Source: Pseudomonas citronellolis
Lineage (GTDB): Bacteria; Pseudomonadota; Gammaproteobacteria; Pseudomonadales; Pseudomonadaceae
Reading direction: 5' to 3'
Length of the DNA stretch: 64,000 nt
Assembly (NCBI RefSeq): GCF_900112375.1
Contig: NZ_FOLS01000024.1
Location: 1-64,000, forward strand
Positions 35,884 to 46,815 of the stretch are shown here, in pieces. A program made the position numbers and the translations under genes. The notes under the pieces are model-generated. The model did not search any database. It saw nothing but the letters and a program-made list of their open reading frames with translations, and was not told the origin of the DNA. Each line of letters starts with the position of its first letter. The first letter of the stretch is position 1.

Positions 35884-36173
35884 TGTAGGCGCGGGAAACC
35901 CATCCTATGGGGCTTCATGGTCGAACCTGGCGCGCGAATGACTTGCCGGCTGCGCCGAAATGCTCTTCGTAGGAGCGAGCTTGCTCGCGAACAGACGCGG
36001 TGCAATGCGGTTCGCGAGCAAGCTCGCTCCTACGAAAAGCCGCTGTCTATTGGGTTATTCCCCTTCGGGCCAGCGCAAGCGCTGTTCGCGATGGAGCCGC
36101 GTCCCGCGTTCGCGGGAATGACGCCGGAAAATACGACTCTCACCCCGTCATTCCCGCGAACGCGGGAACCCAG
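35884..36173. repeat. Degenerate C copy, REP pair and family F pair
   Basis: The 349-bp stretch between speB and gcbA holds a fragment of family C (GGGAAACCCATCCTA, about 35893), a REP inverted pair (35966-36036) and a family F inverted pair (36101-36173; CCCGCGTTCGCGGGAATGAC and its complement). No coding signal is seen. Confidence 0.8.
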
Positions 36174-36181
36174 ATACGTAG

Positions 36182-36210
36182 GGCGGATAACGCCTACGGC
36201 GTTATCCGCC
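36182..36210. repeat. Family D-like perfect palindrome just after gcbA
   Basis: GGCGGATAACGCC and GGCGTTATCCGCC (13-bp arms) enclose TAC. It ends 11 bp from the gcbA stop and resembles family D, with GATAACG in place of TATAACC. Confidence 0.85.
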
Positions 36211-36221
36211 GATCCGCGGGA

Positions 36222-37835
36222 TCAGGCGAACACCTCGACCCGATTGCGCCCGCCATGCTTGGCGCGGTACAGCGCTTCGTCGGCGCGGCGGGCCAGGACG
36301 GTGGCGTCTTCGTCCGCGCCCAGCTGGGCGATGCCGCAGCTGAAGGTGCAGGCCAGGTCGGCGGGCTTGGCCGGGTAGCGGATTTCGGCGAAGCGCTGGC
36401 GGATTTCCTCCAGCACCTTGTGCGCCGCCGCGCTGTCGGTGTCCGGCAGCACCACGGCGAATTCCTCGCCGCCGTAGCGGCCGATGTGGTCGGTCTTGCG
36501 CAGGCGCTGCTTGAGGAACAGCGCCAGGCTCTTGATCACCCGGTCGCCCATGGGATGGCCGTAGCTGTCGTTGACCTTCTTGAAGTGGTCGATGTCGAGC
36601 ATGGCGAAGGCCAGCGGCTGGCCTTCGCGGCGCGCGCGGTAGCTGGCGTCTTCCAGCAGCTGCAGGGTGTGGGTGTGGTTGTACAGCCCGGTGAGGCTGT
36701 CGCGCACCATCCGCGCCTTGAGGCTGCGCGCCCGCGCCGCGCGGTTGCGCACCGTGGCGATCAGGTGGCGCGGCTTGATCGGCTTGGTGAGGAAGTCGTC
36801 GCCGCCCTCGCTCATGGCGTCGAGCTGCTTGTCCAGGTCGTCCTCGGCCGACAGGTAGATGATCGGCACGCTGACGTGGCGCTCGTGCTGGCGGATCACC
36901 TTGGCCAATTCGGTGCCCAGGCATTCGGGCATGTACATGTCGAGGATGATCAGGTCGGGCTGGAACTCGGCCAGCTCGGCCATCACCGACAGCGGCGCGG
37001 TGAGCGCGCGGGTGACGATGCCGGCGCCGTTGAGGACCATCTCGGTGTGCGCCGCCTGGGCCCGCGAGTCGTCGACGATGAGCACGCGGAAGGGGTCGTA
37101 GTGGGCGACGCGGGTGAGCATCTCGATCTTTTCCAGCACCCCGGAGGCGTCCAGGGTGCCGCTGAAGAACTCCTGGCCGCCGGCGCGGGCCGCGGCCAGG
37201 CGCGTCGGGGTGTCGGTGTCCTCGTGGCTGAAGAACAGCACCGGCAGCTTGTGCGCCAGGCCCGCCTGGACTTCCTCGGCCAGGGCCAGGCCGAGGCCCG
37301 CGCCGGCGAAGTCGACGTCCATCAGCAGCGCCGCCGGGTGGCGTTCGGCCATGGCCGCGCGGAAGGCCGCGGCGTGCTCGCACAGTTGCGCGTGGACGCC
37401 GAAGAATTCCAGCTGCTGGGCCAGCCGCTCGGCGCGCTCGGCGTCCTGCAGGGCCAGGTAGACCGGCTTGCGCAGCGGCGGCAGCTGGGTGTGTTCGAGC
37501 TGGTCGCCATGGCGCAGGCCGGTGCGCGACAGGCGTAGCATCAATTGGGCGAACTCGTTGATCAGCTCGCTGGACAGGCGCCCGCGGTTGCCCGCCACGG
37601 CGTCCAGCCCGGCGCCAATGGCGGCGGCCAGCTGGGCGTGCTCGGCCTGTTCGAAGCGTTCGGCGTAGCGCTGCAGGCGCAGGACGGCCTCGCGCAGGTC
37701 GGCCATGCCGCTGGCGGTCCATTCCGAGCGGCTGAGCTGCTGCCAGATCTCCAGCACGTGCCGGGCCTGGTGGATCACCCGCTGGGCAAAATGGTGTTTC
37801 AAGCGATCGCGGGTGGGATCGTCGTGCTCGGTCAT
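36222..37835 (-). CDS. gcbA: Diguanylate cyclase GcbA (receiver-receiver-GGDEF)
   Basis: This 537-residue protein has an N-terminal helical region, a degenerate first receiver domain (about 120-235, lacking the usual acidic pair), a second canonical receiver (RVLIVDDSR ... LIILDMYMPE ... FLTKPI) and a GGDEF domain with the active motif YGGEEF. The product inhibition site RKTD lies five residues before the motif, so c-di-GMP feedback is likely. The Pseudomonas homologue promotes initial surface attachment and takes part in dispersal. No kinase is adjacent; RetS at 18-21 kb acts in the same lifestyle network through another route. Confidence 0.93.
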   Translation of the reverse strand: MTEHDDPTRDRLKHHFAQRVIHQARHVLEIWQQLSRSEWTASGMADLREAVLRLQRYAERFEQAEHAQLAAAIGAGLDAVAGNRGRLSSELINEFAQLMLRLSRTGLRHGDQLEHTQLPPLRKPVYLALQDAERAERLAQQLEFFGVHAQLCEHAAAFRAAMAERHPAALLMDVDFAGAGLGLALAEEVQAGLAHKLPVLFFSHEDTDTPTRLAAARAGGQEFFSGTLDASGVLEKIEMLTRVAHYDPFRVLIVDDSRAQAAHTEMVLNGAGIVTRALTAPLSVMAELAEFQPDLIILDMYMPECLGTELAKVIRQHERHVSVPIIYLSAEDDLDKQLDAMSEGGDDFLTKPIKPRHLIATVRNRAARARSLKARMVRDSLTGLYNHTHTLQLLEDASYRARREGQPLAFAMLDIDHFKKVNDSYGHPMGDRVIKSLALFLKQRLRKTDHIGRYGGEEFAVVLPDTDSAAAHKVLEEIRQRFAEIRYPAKPADLACTFSCGIAQLGADEDATVLARRADEALYRAKHGGRNRVEVFA

Positions 37836-38084
37836 GGCGCACTTCTTGTGAGGGCTGACGCGGTGGCGGGGTCGCCAGAGCGGTGATGGCATCATGCTAC
37901 CATTTGCCGCTGGCAATTCCAGTGATGTCGGTCAAGGATCGCCAGGCGTGCCATGCAGAGGGTAGGCTGCCCTTCGGGCGCCGACTGCGGCATGCTAGTG
38001 CGCCTGGATCGCGGCATCGCCCGGCACCTGTGGCGGGGCCTGCGGTCCAACCTTTTTCCGTTAGGTCGAACCAAGGACTTTGCC

Positions 38085-39152
38085 ATGTGGAACTGGAAGA
38101 ATCGCGGCGGCTCGGTGCGCGAGCGCGTCGACGACAGGGTTGACGATGTGCGCGCCTACTTCGGCGGGCCCTGGCTGGTGCGCGTGGTCGGTGGCCTGCT
38201 GGGCGCCTACCTGGTGATCGCCGCCCTGGTCGGCTGGTACTGGAGCCGCGAGCCGGACCTGTTCCCCGTGCAGCAGCATGCGCAGCAGGCCGCCGAGCGC
38301 GCCGGGCGGCAGATGGTGGTGGGCTACACCACCGTGGAAACCCTCAAGGAAGTGGTCGGCACCCTGCTGAACAAGCCGGGCGGCTACCTGTCCAACGACA
38401 TCTTCCCGCCGGGCCTGTGGCTGGACAACATGCCCAGCTGGGAATACGGCGTGCTGGTGCAGACCCGCGACCTGTCCCGCGCGCTGCGCAAGGACTTCGC
38501 CCGTTCGCAGTCGCAGTCCACCGAGGACGCCGACCTGGCCCGCGCCGAGCCGCGCTTCAACTTCGACAACAAGAGCTGGGCGCTGCCGTCTTCCGAGTCG
38601 GAGTACGCCGAGGGCATCAAGTCCCTGGACCGCTACCTGGCGCGGCTTTCCGCCGAGCAGCCCAGCGCGCAGTTCTATGCCCGCGCCGACAGCCTGAACA
38701 ACTGGCTGGGCGACGTTTCCACCCGCCTGGGCTCGATGTCCCAGCGCCTGTCCGCCAGTGTCGGGCGGGTCAAGCTGAACACCAACATCAAGACCGCCTC
38801 GGCGCTGGCGCCGGGGCAGGCGCCGCAGGTCGACGAAGAGCTGCAGGAAACCCCCTGGCTGCAGATCGACAACGTGTTCTACGAGGCCCGCGGCCAGGCC
38901 TGGGCGCTGTCGCACATCCTGCGCGCCATCGAGGTCGACTTCGCCGACGTGCTGGCGAAGAAGAACGCCACCGTCAGCGTGCGGCAGATCATCCGTGAGC
39001 TGGAAGCCACCCAGGAGCCGCTGTGGAGCCCGATGGTGCTCAACGGCAGCGGCTTCGGCGTGCTGGCCAACCATTCGCTGGTGATGGCCAACTACATTTC
39101 CCGGGCCAACGCCGCGATCATCGATCTGCGGCAACTGCTGGCGCAGGGCTGA
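38085..39152 (+). CDS. DUF2333 family membrane protein
   Basis: This 355-residue protein has one transmembrane helix near its N terminus (about 30-50, LVRVVGGLLGAYLVIAALVG) and a large, probably periplasmic region with SNDIFPPGLWLDNMPSWEYG. The DUF2333 family is restricted to proteobacteria and its function is not known. AAGGA lies before the ATG. Its TGA stop overlaps the start of the Nudix gene, so the two are translationally coupled. The pair is divergent from gcbA, as in PAO1 (from memory). Confidence 0.88.
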   Translation: MWNWKNRGGSVRERVDDRVDDVRAYFGGPWLVRVVGGLLGAYLVIAALVGWYWSREPDLFPVQQHAQQAAERAGRQMVVGYTTVETLKEVVGTLLNKPGGYLSNDIFPPGLWLDNMPSWEYGVLVQTRDLSRALRKDFARSQSQSTEDADLARAEPRFNFDNKSWALPSSESEYAEGIKSLDRYLARLSAEQPSAQFYARADSLNNWLGDVSTRLGSMSQRLSASVGRVKLNTNIKTASALAPGQAPQVDEELQETPWLQIDNVFYEARGQAWALSHILRAIEVDFADVLAKKNATVSVRQIIRELEATQEPLWSPMVLNGSGFGVLANHSLVMANYISRANAAIIDLRQLLAQG

Positions 39153-39691
39153 TGGACCTCGTCAGCGCCGCCGAGGCCGCCCACCGGCTGGCCTCGGACC
39201 GGGAACTGATCGCCTGGGTCGACGAGCGTGACCAGTTGCTGGGCGAACTGCCGCGCGCCCAGCTGCGCGAGCGCGGGCTGATCGGCCGCGGCACCTTCAT
39301 CCTGCTGTTCAACGGCGCCGGGCAGCTCTGCGTGCACCGCCGCAGCCTGAGCAAGGCGGTGTACCCGGGCTACTGGGACGCCGCCGCCGGTGGGATGGTG
39401 CAGGCCAGCGAGAGCTATGCGCTGTCGGCCGGCCGGGAGTTGGAGGAAGAGTTGGGCGTGGCTGGTGTGGAGTTGCGCGAGCATGGCACTTTCTTCTTCG
39501 ACGAGCCGGGTAATCGGTTGTGGTGTGCGGTGTTTTCCGCGATCTGGGATGGGGCGCTGAGGCTGCAGCCGGAGGAGGTGCTGGAGGCGCGGTTCGTCGA
39601 GCCGGGGGTGGCGTTGGAGGAGGCTGGTTCCGGGGCTTTGTATTGTCCGGATTCGTTGCAGGCTTTGCGGTTGTTCCTGGGGCAGCTTTAA
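39152..39691 (+). CDS. Nudix hydrolase
   Basis: This 179-residue protein has a full Nudix box, GMVQASESYALSAGRELEEE then LGV (GX5EX7REUXEEXGU), at about residues 85-107. The N-terminal part (WVDERDQLLGELPRAQLRER) resembles the isopentenyl-diphosphate-isomerase-like/YfcD group, which hydrolyse nucleotide-type diphosphates of unclear identity. It overlaps the DUF2333 stop by one base (TGATG). A family E hairpin follows and may terminate the pair. Confidence 0.88.
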   Translation: MDLVSAAEAAHRLASDRELIAWVDERDQLLGELPRAQLRERGLIGRGTFILLFNGAGQLCVHRRSLSKAVYPGYWDAAAGGMVQASESYALSAGRELEEELGVAGVELREHGTFFFDEPGNRLWCAVFSAIWDGALRLQPEEVLEARFVEPGVALEEAGSGALYCPDSLQALRLFLGQL

Positions 39692-39702
39692 AAGAGCAAG
39701 AG

Positions 39703-39875
39703 CCCCTCTCCCTAACCCTCTCCCGCAAGCGGGAGAGGGGACTGTCCTGAGTGGGCGGCGAAACTGTGCCATGGGCAAGCCGTGGTTTGTGCATCCACGC
39801 CGCAATAGCAGTGGTGCTCGGTGCTCCCGGCGCGGACTCCCTCTCCCGCTTGCGGGAGAGGGCCGGGGTGAGGGT
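39703..39875. repeat. Two family E hairpins (CTCTCCCGCAAGCGGGAGAG form)
   Basis: The 390-bp stretch between the Nudix gene and yciH holds family E hairpins at 39703-39740 and 39839-39875. Their core is CCCTCTCCCGC(A/T)(A/T)GCGGG, a variant in which the loop sequence CTTCAG of other copies is replaced. The remainder (39880-40080) should hold the yciH promoter; nothing definite is seen. Confidence 0.75.
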
Positions 39876-40081
39876 GCTCTACCGGCATGTCGCCAATCCG
39901 CCGATCAATGACGCATTTCCACCCTTAGCATTTGCCTCCAATGCTGGTAAATTGCGCGACCTTTCCGCTCGGGTCCTCCGGCGGGAATGCGCAGCCCCTG
40001 CCTGAGTGGGGCGTCGCGGTCGGCGCCAGCCGATCATTCGTTGACCTGGCCCTTAGAGGCCAATCCTGGGGAAAACGCCCG

Positions 40082-40453
40082 GTGGTCAAGAAAGCATCCT
40101 CCCTGTCCGCCCTCGGCGGGCTCGTCTACTCCACCGATGCGGGCCGGCATTGCCCGGACTGCAACCAGCCCGTTGGCGCCTGCATCTGCAAGCAGTCCGT
40201 GATCCCGGCCGGCGACGGCATCGCCCGTGTGCGCCGCGAGACCAAGGGCCGCGGCGGCAAGACCGTGACCACGGTCAGCGGCGTGCCCCTGGCCGAAGAC
40301 GCCCTCAAGGAACTGGCCACGGCGCTGAAAAAACGCTGCGGCACCGGCGGCGCGTTGAAGGACGGCGTCATCGAGATCCAGGGCGACCACGTCGAACTGC
40401 TCCTCGAAGAGTTGGCCAAGCGCGGCTTCAAGGCTAAGAAATCCGGCGGCTGA
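40082..40453 (+). CDS. yciH: YciH/SUI1-family translation factor
   Basis: This 123-residue protein has an N-terminal [13 protein letters not shown] cysteine cluster and a C-terminal SUI1/eIF1 domain ([14 protein letters not shown] ... [20 protein letters not shown]). Bacterial YciH proteins resemble eIF1 and affect start selection in vitro. A GTG at 40082 is proposed as start because it begins the conserved [24 protein letters not shown] lies about ten bases before it. No ATG lies near this position in frame. It precedes speA, as in PAO1 (from memory). Confidence 0.88.
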   Translation: MVKKASSLSALGGLVYSTDAGRHCPDCNQPVGACICKQSVIPAGDGIARVRRETKGRGGKTVTTVSGVPLAEDALKELATALKKRCGTGGALKDGVIEIQGDHVELLLEELAKRGFKAKKSGG

Positions 40454-40685
40454 TTCGTCTCTCCCCTGCAGGGAACGGGTTAGGCAGCGGCGCATGGCGC
40501 CGGCATGCCGGCCAGCCCGTTCCCTAGATGGGAGATGCGCCGCGCTCGCGAGTTCGCCACGCTTTCCTAAACTACCGCCAGAGATGGCGGTCAACACGGC
40601 AACGTCATACCCGACGTTTAGGCTTGTTGCGTCCGCGCGCTACCCGCGCCGGGCGCTCGACTTTCTTTTCAGGAGACACCCGCGC

Positions 40686-42599
<1,914 letters not shown>

Positions 42600-42615
42600 C
42601 CGGCACGACCCGCTC

Positions 42616-42687
42616 TTCGTAGGAGCGAGCTTGCTCGCGAACCTGACCCCGCTGCGGCGGTTGTTCGCGAGCAAGCTCGCTCCTACA
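42616..42687. repeat. REP inverted pair after speA
   Basis: GTAGGAGCGAGC...GCGAACC and its inverted copy flank GACCCCGCTGCGGCGG. It lies 17 bp after the speA stop and may stabilise or end the mRNA. Confidence 0.85.
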
Positions 42688-42705
42688 GGGCTGCATCACC
42701 CATTC

Positions 42706-42890
42706 GTAGGGCGTATAACCGTTCGCGGTTATACGCCGATTGACCTTGGCCATAGGCGCACACTGGATTCAGCCTCGGAACCGCTCCCGGATGAGCCTGC
42801 GATCTGGCCTGGGGTGTCCAGTTCAGCCTTGGCGCGTGGGATAAGTGAGGTGTAGCGGCGTATAACCGCGAACGGTTATACGCCCTACGC
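42706..42890. repeat. Two family D palindromes in inverted orientation
   Basis: GTAGGGCGTATAACCG...CGGTTATACGCC at 42706-42738 is followed by TTGACCTTGGCC. The reverse form GCGGCGTATAACCGC...ACGCCCTACG lies at 42855-42890. About 115 bp without coding signal lie between, so the unit looks like a small element with inverted ends. The copy at 52.74 kb also carries the GGCCAAGGTCA extension. Confidence 0.75.
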
Positions 42891-44303
42891 TCCCATTACC
42901 CCCGCCACGCGCCTGGCCAATTCGGCTGCCTGCCTCTCGTCTTTTACATTGGTGAAGCTCATCACCAGCGCCGGTTCCTGGCGCGCCTCCACGCACCAAT
43001 TGTTCAGCGCCTGCAAGCCCAGGCCGGCTTCCCTTGCGCGGGCGGCGATGGCCTTGTCGTCGCCGTCGATCCGGCCGATCAGGTGCAGGCCGCCGGGTAG
43101 CTCGGCGAATTTCATGCGCTCGCCCAGGCGCCGCTCCAGGGCCGTGCGCAGCAGTTGCCGGCGCTGTGCGTAGAGCGTGCGGGTGCGTTTGAGGTGGCGG
43201 GCGAAGTGGCCTTCCGTGATGAAGTCGCACAGCGTCGCTTGCTGCAGCTCGGCGCAGCCGTTGGCGAAGGTCTGCTGGCTGCGCACGAAGCGCTCCAGCA
43301 GTGGCGGCGGCACCACCAGGTAGCCCAGGCGCAGGGCCGGGCACAGCACCTTGCTGAAGGTACCGGCGTAGAGCACGCGGCCCTGGCGGTCCAGGCTCTT
43401 GAGCGCCGGCAGCGGGAAGCCGGCATAGCGGTATTCGCTGTCGTAGTCATCTTCCACTATCCAGGCCCCGGCCTGGGCCGCCCAGTCCAGCAGCGCCAGG
43501 CGCCGCGGCAGGCTCAGGGCCACGCCGGTGGGGCTCTGCTGCGAGGGCGTGACCAGGGCGAAGCGGGCGTCGGGCGCGCGGCGCAGGCCTTGTTCCACGC
43601 ACAGGCCGTCGGCGTCCACCGGCACCGCGACCGACCTGGCGCCGGCTGCGGCCATCAGCTGGCGCCCGCGCGGGTAGCCGGGGTCCTCGTGCCAGAAGGC
43701 ATCGCCCGGCTGCAGCAGGGTGCGGCTGACCAGGTCCAGGGCGCCCTGGTAGCCGGCGCAGATCAGCACCTGCGCCGGCTCGCAGGCGATCCCGCGGGAT
43801 ACGTTGAGGTAACCGGCCAGCGCCTCGCGCAGCGGGGCGTAGCCGCAAGGGTCGGGGTAGGCCAGCTCGACGTCGGCGGTGTTGCGCAGGCGGCGCGCGG
43901 CCAGGCGCGACCACAGCGCCTTGGGGAAGGCGTCCAGCGCCGGCAGGCCGAGTTGCAGCGGCAGCACCTGCGGGCCGTGGGCGATCAGCCCGGGCAGCAC
44001 CTGCTCCGGTTGCGGCGCCAGGCGCGCCGGGCGCTCGGCGTTGCGCCCCGCCAGTTGCGGCGAAACCACGGTGCCCGCCGGGCCGCGGGCCAGCAGGTAG
44101 CCTTCGCTGGTCAGCAACTGGTAGGCCAGCTCCACGGTGCCGCGGGCCACGCCCAGCTCGCTGGCCAGGCCGCGCACCGGCGGCACCCGCTCGCCCGGGC
44201 GCAGGGTGCCGCGGGCGATGGCCTCGCGGATGCGCTCGTAGAGCTGGCGGTAGATCGGCTGCGCCAGGCCGGGGTCCAGGCGCAGGGCGAGGGGCTCGGT
44301 CAT
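42885..44303 (-). CDS. MocR/PdxR-type regulator (GntR HTH fused to aminotransferase-like domain)
   Basis: This 472-residue protein has a GntR-type winged helix (QLYERIREAIARGTLRPGER, VPPVRGLASELGVARGTVEL) in the first 80 residues, joined to a fold-type I aminotransferase domain with IVEDDYDSEYRY and the PLP lysine in YAGTFSKVLCPALRLGYLVV. Such proteins regulate vitamin B6, GABA, taurine or transporter genes, often divergent from the target. The divergent neighbour here is cbpA, 125 bp away, which is not a usual target, so the regulon is unknown. Confidence 0.9.
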   Translation of the reverse strand: MTEPLALRLDPGLAQPIYRQLYERIREAIARGTLRPGERVPPVRGLASELGVARGTVELAYQLLTSEGYLLARGPAGTVVSPQLAGRNAERPARLAPQPEQVLPGLIAHGPQVLPLQLGLPALDAFPKALWSRLAARRLRNTADVELAYPDPCGYAPLREALAGYLNVSRGIACEPAQVLICAGYQGALDLVSRTLLQPGDAFWHEDPGYPRGRQLMAAAGARSVAVPVDADGLCVEQGLRRAPDARFALVTPSQQSPTGVALSLPRRLALLDWAAQAGAWIVEDDYDSEYRYAGFPLPALKSLDRQGRVLYAGTFSKVLCPALRLGYLVVPPPLLERFVRSQQTFANGCAELQQATLCDFITEGHFARHLKRTRTLYAQRRQLLRTALERRLGERMKFAELPGGLHLIGRIDGDDKAIAARAREAGLGLQALNNWCVEARQEPALVMSFTNVKDERQAAELARRVAGVMGA

Positions 44304-44428
44304 GGCCTGGTTCGCTGCGGAGGTTGTGGAAAAAATGACTATGCCATGACGCGGATCAGCCGTCGCGAGCGGACGAGTGCCGCGCCAGCGGCTAGGCTTG
44401 CAGTTCCAGACCCGGGAGCAGCAAGGCG

Positions 44429-45379
44429 ATGGACTTCAAGGATTACTACGCGGCGCTGGGCGTGGCGCCGGACGCCGACGAAAAGGCGATCAAGACCGCC
44501 TACCGCAAACTGGCGCGCAAATACCACCCCGACGTCAGCAAGGAGGCGGACGCCGAAGCGCACTTCAAGGAAGTCTCCGAAGCCTACGAGGTGCTCAAGA
44601 GCCCCGAGAAGCGCGCCGAATACGACCAGTTGCGCCAGTACCAGCAGAGCGGTCGCTTCGAGGCCCCGCCGGGCTGGCAGCCGTCCGGCGGCTTCGAAGG
44701 CGCCGAGCATTTCCAGGAGCAGGATTTCTCCGACTTCTTCGAGTCGATCTTCGGCGCCCACGCCGGCCCGCAGGCGCATCGCCGGCGGGAAAGGCGCGGC
44801 CGCGACATCGAACTGGAAGTGCCGTTGTTCCTGGAGGAAAGCCAGTCCGGCGAGCCGCAGCCGATCCGCTTCGGCCTGCCCAGCTACGACGAGCAGGGCC
44901 GGCGCCGGCCCGACGTGGAGAAGACGCTGAAGGTGCGCATTCCCCCGGGCGTGGTGGACGGCGAGCGCATCCGCCTGAAGGGCCAGGGCGCGCCCGGCAT
45001 CGGCGGCGCGCCGGCCGGCGACCTCTACCTGATCATCCGCCTGGCGCCGCACCCGCTGTTCGACGTCGACGGCCGCGACCTCGTCCTCAGCGTGCCGCTG
45101 GCGCCCTGGGAAGCGGCGCTGGGGGCGAAGATCGAGGTGCCCACCCTGAACGGCCGCATCGCCCTCAGCGTGCCGCCGGGCAGCCAGAGCGGCCAGCGCC
45201 TGCGCATCCGCGGCAAGGGCCTGGCCGGCAAGGGCGAGGACCCCGCCGGCGACCTCTACGCGGTGCTCAAGGTGGTGATGCCCAAGGGTGCGCCCGAGGG
45301 CGAGACACGCAAGCACTGGGAAGAACTGGCCGCCCGCGCGGCCTTCGATCCACGCAGCCAGTGGGGTAAACGGCCATGA
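44429..45379 (+). CDS. cbpA: Curved DNA-binding protein CbpA (DnaJ family)
   Basis: This 316-residue co-chaperone has a J domain in the first 70 residues with the HPD motif ([20 protein letters not shown]), a Gly/Phe-poor linker, and the two C-terminal substrate-binding domains of class II Hsp40s without a zinc finger. CbpA stimulates DnaK and binds curved DNA in stationary phase. It overlaps cbpM by four bases (ATGA), so modulator and target are cotranslated. Confidence 0.95.
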   Translation: MDFKDYYAALGVAPDADEKAIKTAYRKLARKYHPDVSKEADAEAHFKEVSEAYEVLKSPEKRAEYDQLRQYQQSGRFEAPPGWQPSGGFEGAEHFQEQDFSDFFESIFGAHAGPQAHRRRERRGRDIELEVPLFLEESQSGEPQPIRFGLPSYDEQGRRRPDVEKTLKVRIPPGVVDGERIRLKGQGAPGIGGAPAGDLYLIIRLAPHPLFDVDGRDLVLSVPLAPWEAALGAKIEVPTLNGRIALSVPPGSQSGQRLRIRGKGLAGKGEDPAGDLYAVLKVVMPKGAPEGETRKHWEELAARAAFDPRSQWGKRP

Positions 45380-45678
45380 GCGACATACTGCTGAGCCTGG
45401 AGCTGGAAGAGCTCTGCGAGGGCGCGCGGCTGCCGCGCGAGACGCTGCTGGAGATAGTCGAGGTCGGCATCGTCGAGCCCCTGGAACGGCGGGGCGACAC
45501 CTGGCTGTTCAGCGTCGAGTCGCTGACCCTGGTGCGCCGCGCGGTGCGCCTGCAACGCGAGTTCGAGGTGGACTGGCCGGGTATCGCCCTGGCCCTGCGC
45601 CTGCTCGACGAGGTGGAGCAGCTGCGCGCCGAGAACGCCCGCCTGCGCCAGCGGCTGGCGCGTTACGAGGAAGATTGA
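45376..45678 (+). CDS. cbpM: Chaperone modulatory protein CbpM
   Basis: This 100-residue MerR-like helical protein begins [20 protein letters not shown] and contains [20 protein letters not shown] and [20 protein letters not shown]. In E. coli CbpM binds the J domain of CbpA and inhibits both co-chaperone and DNA-binding activity. It is coupled to cbpA by overlap. A GC-rich hairpin (GGGGCGG/CCGCCCC, 45680-45704) follows at once and may terminate the operon, though it has no T tract. Confidence 0.93.
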   Translation: MSDILLSLELEELCEGARLPRETLLEIVEVGIVEPLERRGDTWLFSVESLTLVRRAVRLQREFEVDWPGIALALRLLDEVEQLRAENARLRQRLARYEED

Positions 45679-45714
45679 AGGGGCGGGGGAGTCCGCCCCG
45701 CCCCACGTTCCCCA

Positions 45715-46045
45715 TGTAGGAGCGCGCCCTGCGCGCGAAATCGCGGGCAGGGCCCGCTCCTACAGGTTGCCGGAAAGCACGGCATTCCTCCCCGTAGGAG
45801 CGGACCTTGTCCGCGATAGCCGGATATCCCGGCGCGGATCGCGGATGAGATCCGCTCCTACGCTGCCCCACCCGCACCATTCCAATGTAGGAGCGCGCCC
45901 TGCGCGCGATTTCGTGGGCAGGAAGGCACACCGTTGCCCTGGAACGATGACGCGTTACGAGGAGAATGATGCTCTTCGTAGGAGCGAGCTTGCTCGCGAA
46001 CAAGCCCCGCAGCGGAGATGGTTCGCGAGCAAGCTCGCTCCTACA
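45715..46045. repeat. Cluster of four REP elements of different core types
   Basis: The 392-bp stretch between cbpM and the FMN reductase gene holds: a pair with GCGCCCTGCGCGCGAAA and GGGCAGGGCCCGC cores (45715-45764); a pair with GCGGACCTTGTCCGCG and GCGGATGAGATCCGC (45793-45861); a single GCGCCCTGCGCGCG copy (45887-45912); and a standard pair (45975-46045). All keep the outer GTAGGAGCG...CGCTCCTAC, with compensated changes in the hairpin arms. Confidence 0.85.
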
Positions 46046-46070
46046 AAAACGGTTCGGCTCGGCGCGGGGC

Positions 46071-46631
46071 TCAGGCCCCGGCGATCTTCTCCACCCAGCG
46101 GGCGTAGCTGTCGATGATGGTCTGCAGGAAGGGCCCGACCTGGTCGTTGGCCTTGCCGGCGGCGTCGAAGAAGTTGCCGGCGCCGCCCAGGTAGGTTTCC
46201 GGTTGCTGCATGCAGGGCACGTCGAGGAACACCAGGGACTGGCGCAGCGCGTGGTTGGCGCCGAAGCCGCCGATGGCCCCCGGCGAGACGCTGACCACGC
46301 CGCCCGGCTTGCCGCCCCAGGCGCTCTTGCCGTATGGGCGCGAGCCCACGTCGATGGCGTTCTTCAGCGCCCCCGGCACCGAGCGGTTGTATTCCGGGGT
46401 GACGAACAGCACCGCGTCGGCGCGGCGGATGCGCTCGCGGAAGGGCGCGTAGGCGGCCGGGGCGTTGTCGCCGTCCAGGTCCTCGTTGTACAGCGGCAGC
46501 TGGCCGATCTCGACGATCTCCAGCTTCAGGTTCGCCGGGGCCCGCTCGGCCAGGGCCAGGGCCACCTTGCGGTTGAGGGATTCCTTGCGCAGGCTGCCGA
46601 CCAGCACGGCGACGTCGAAGACTTTGCTCAT
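46071..46631 (-). CDS. NADPH-dependent FMN reductase
   Basis: This 186-residue flavodoxin-fold protein has the flavin phosphate loop GSLRKESLNRKVALAL and the family motif FVTPEYNRSVPGALKNAIDV. This is the group of ChrR/YieF/azoreductase-like quinone reductases that bind FMN and reduce quinones, chromate or azo dyes. The physiological substrate is not evident. It stands alone, divergent from the epimerase remnant. Confidence 0.92.
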   Translation of the reverse strand: MSKVFDVAVLVGSLRKESLNRKVALALAERAPANLKLEIVEIGQLPLYNEDLDGDNAPAAYAPFRERIRRADAVLFVTPEYNRSVPGALKNAIDVGSRPYGKSAWGGKPGGVVSVSPGAIGGFGANHALRQSLVFLDVPCMQQPETYLGGAGNFFDAAGKANDQVGPFLQTIIDSYARWVEKIAGA

Positions 46632-46815
46632 GGCATTTCCTTGTGGCTAGGGAAGTCGGGAACCTTCGTTATAGACGAGAAATGTGGCATTCGCGGGGGC
46701 GCTGCGCGGATCGGTCGCGAGGCGATGTCCCAGTCTTTCAATCGATTCTTGGCTCTGTTGACTGTGCCATGGCGCCCCTAGAGTGGCCCCATCCACTCTC
46801 CAGACGAGGTCGAAC

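Noticed and set aside
45715-46045. Regularly repeated palindromes as a CRISPR array
   Set aside because: Spacers and repeat lengths are irregular, copies alternate orientation and no cas genes are near. They are REP elements.
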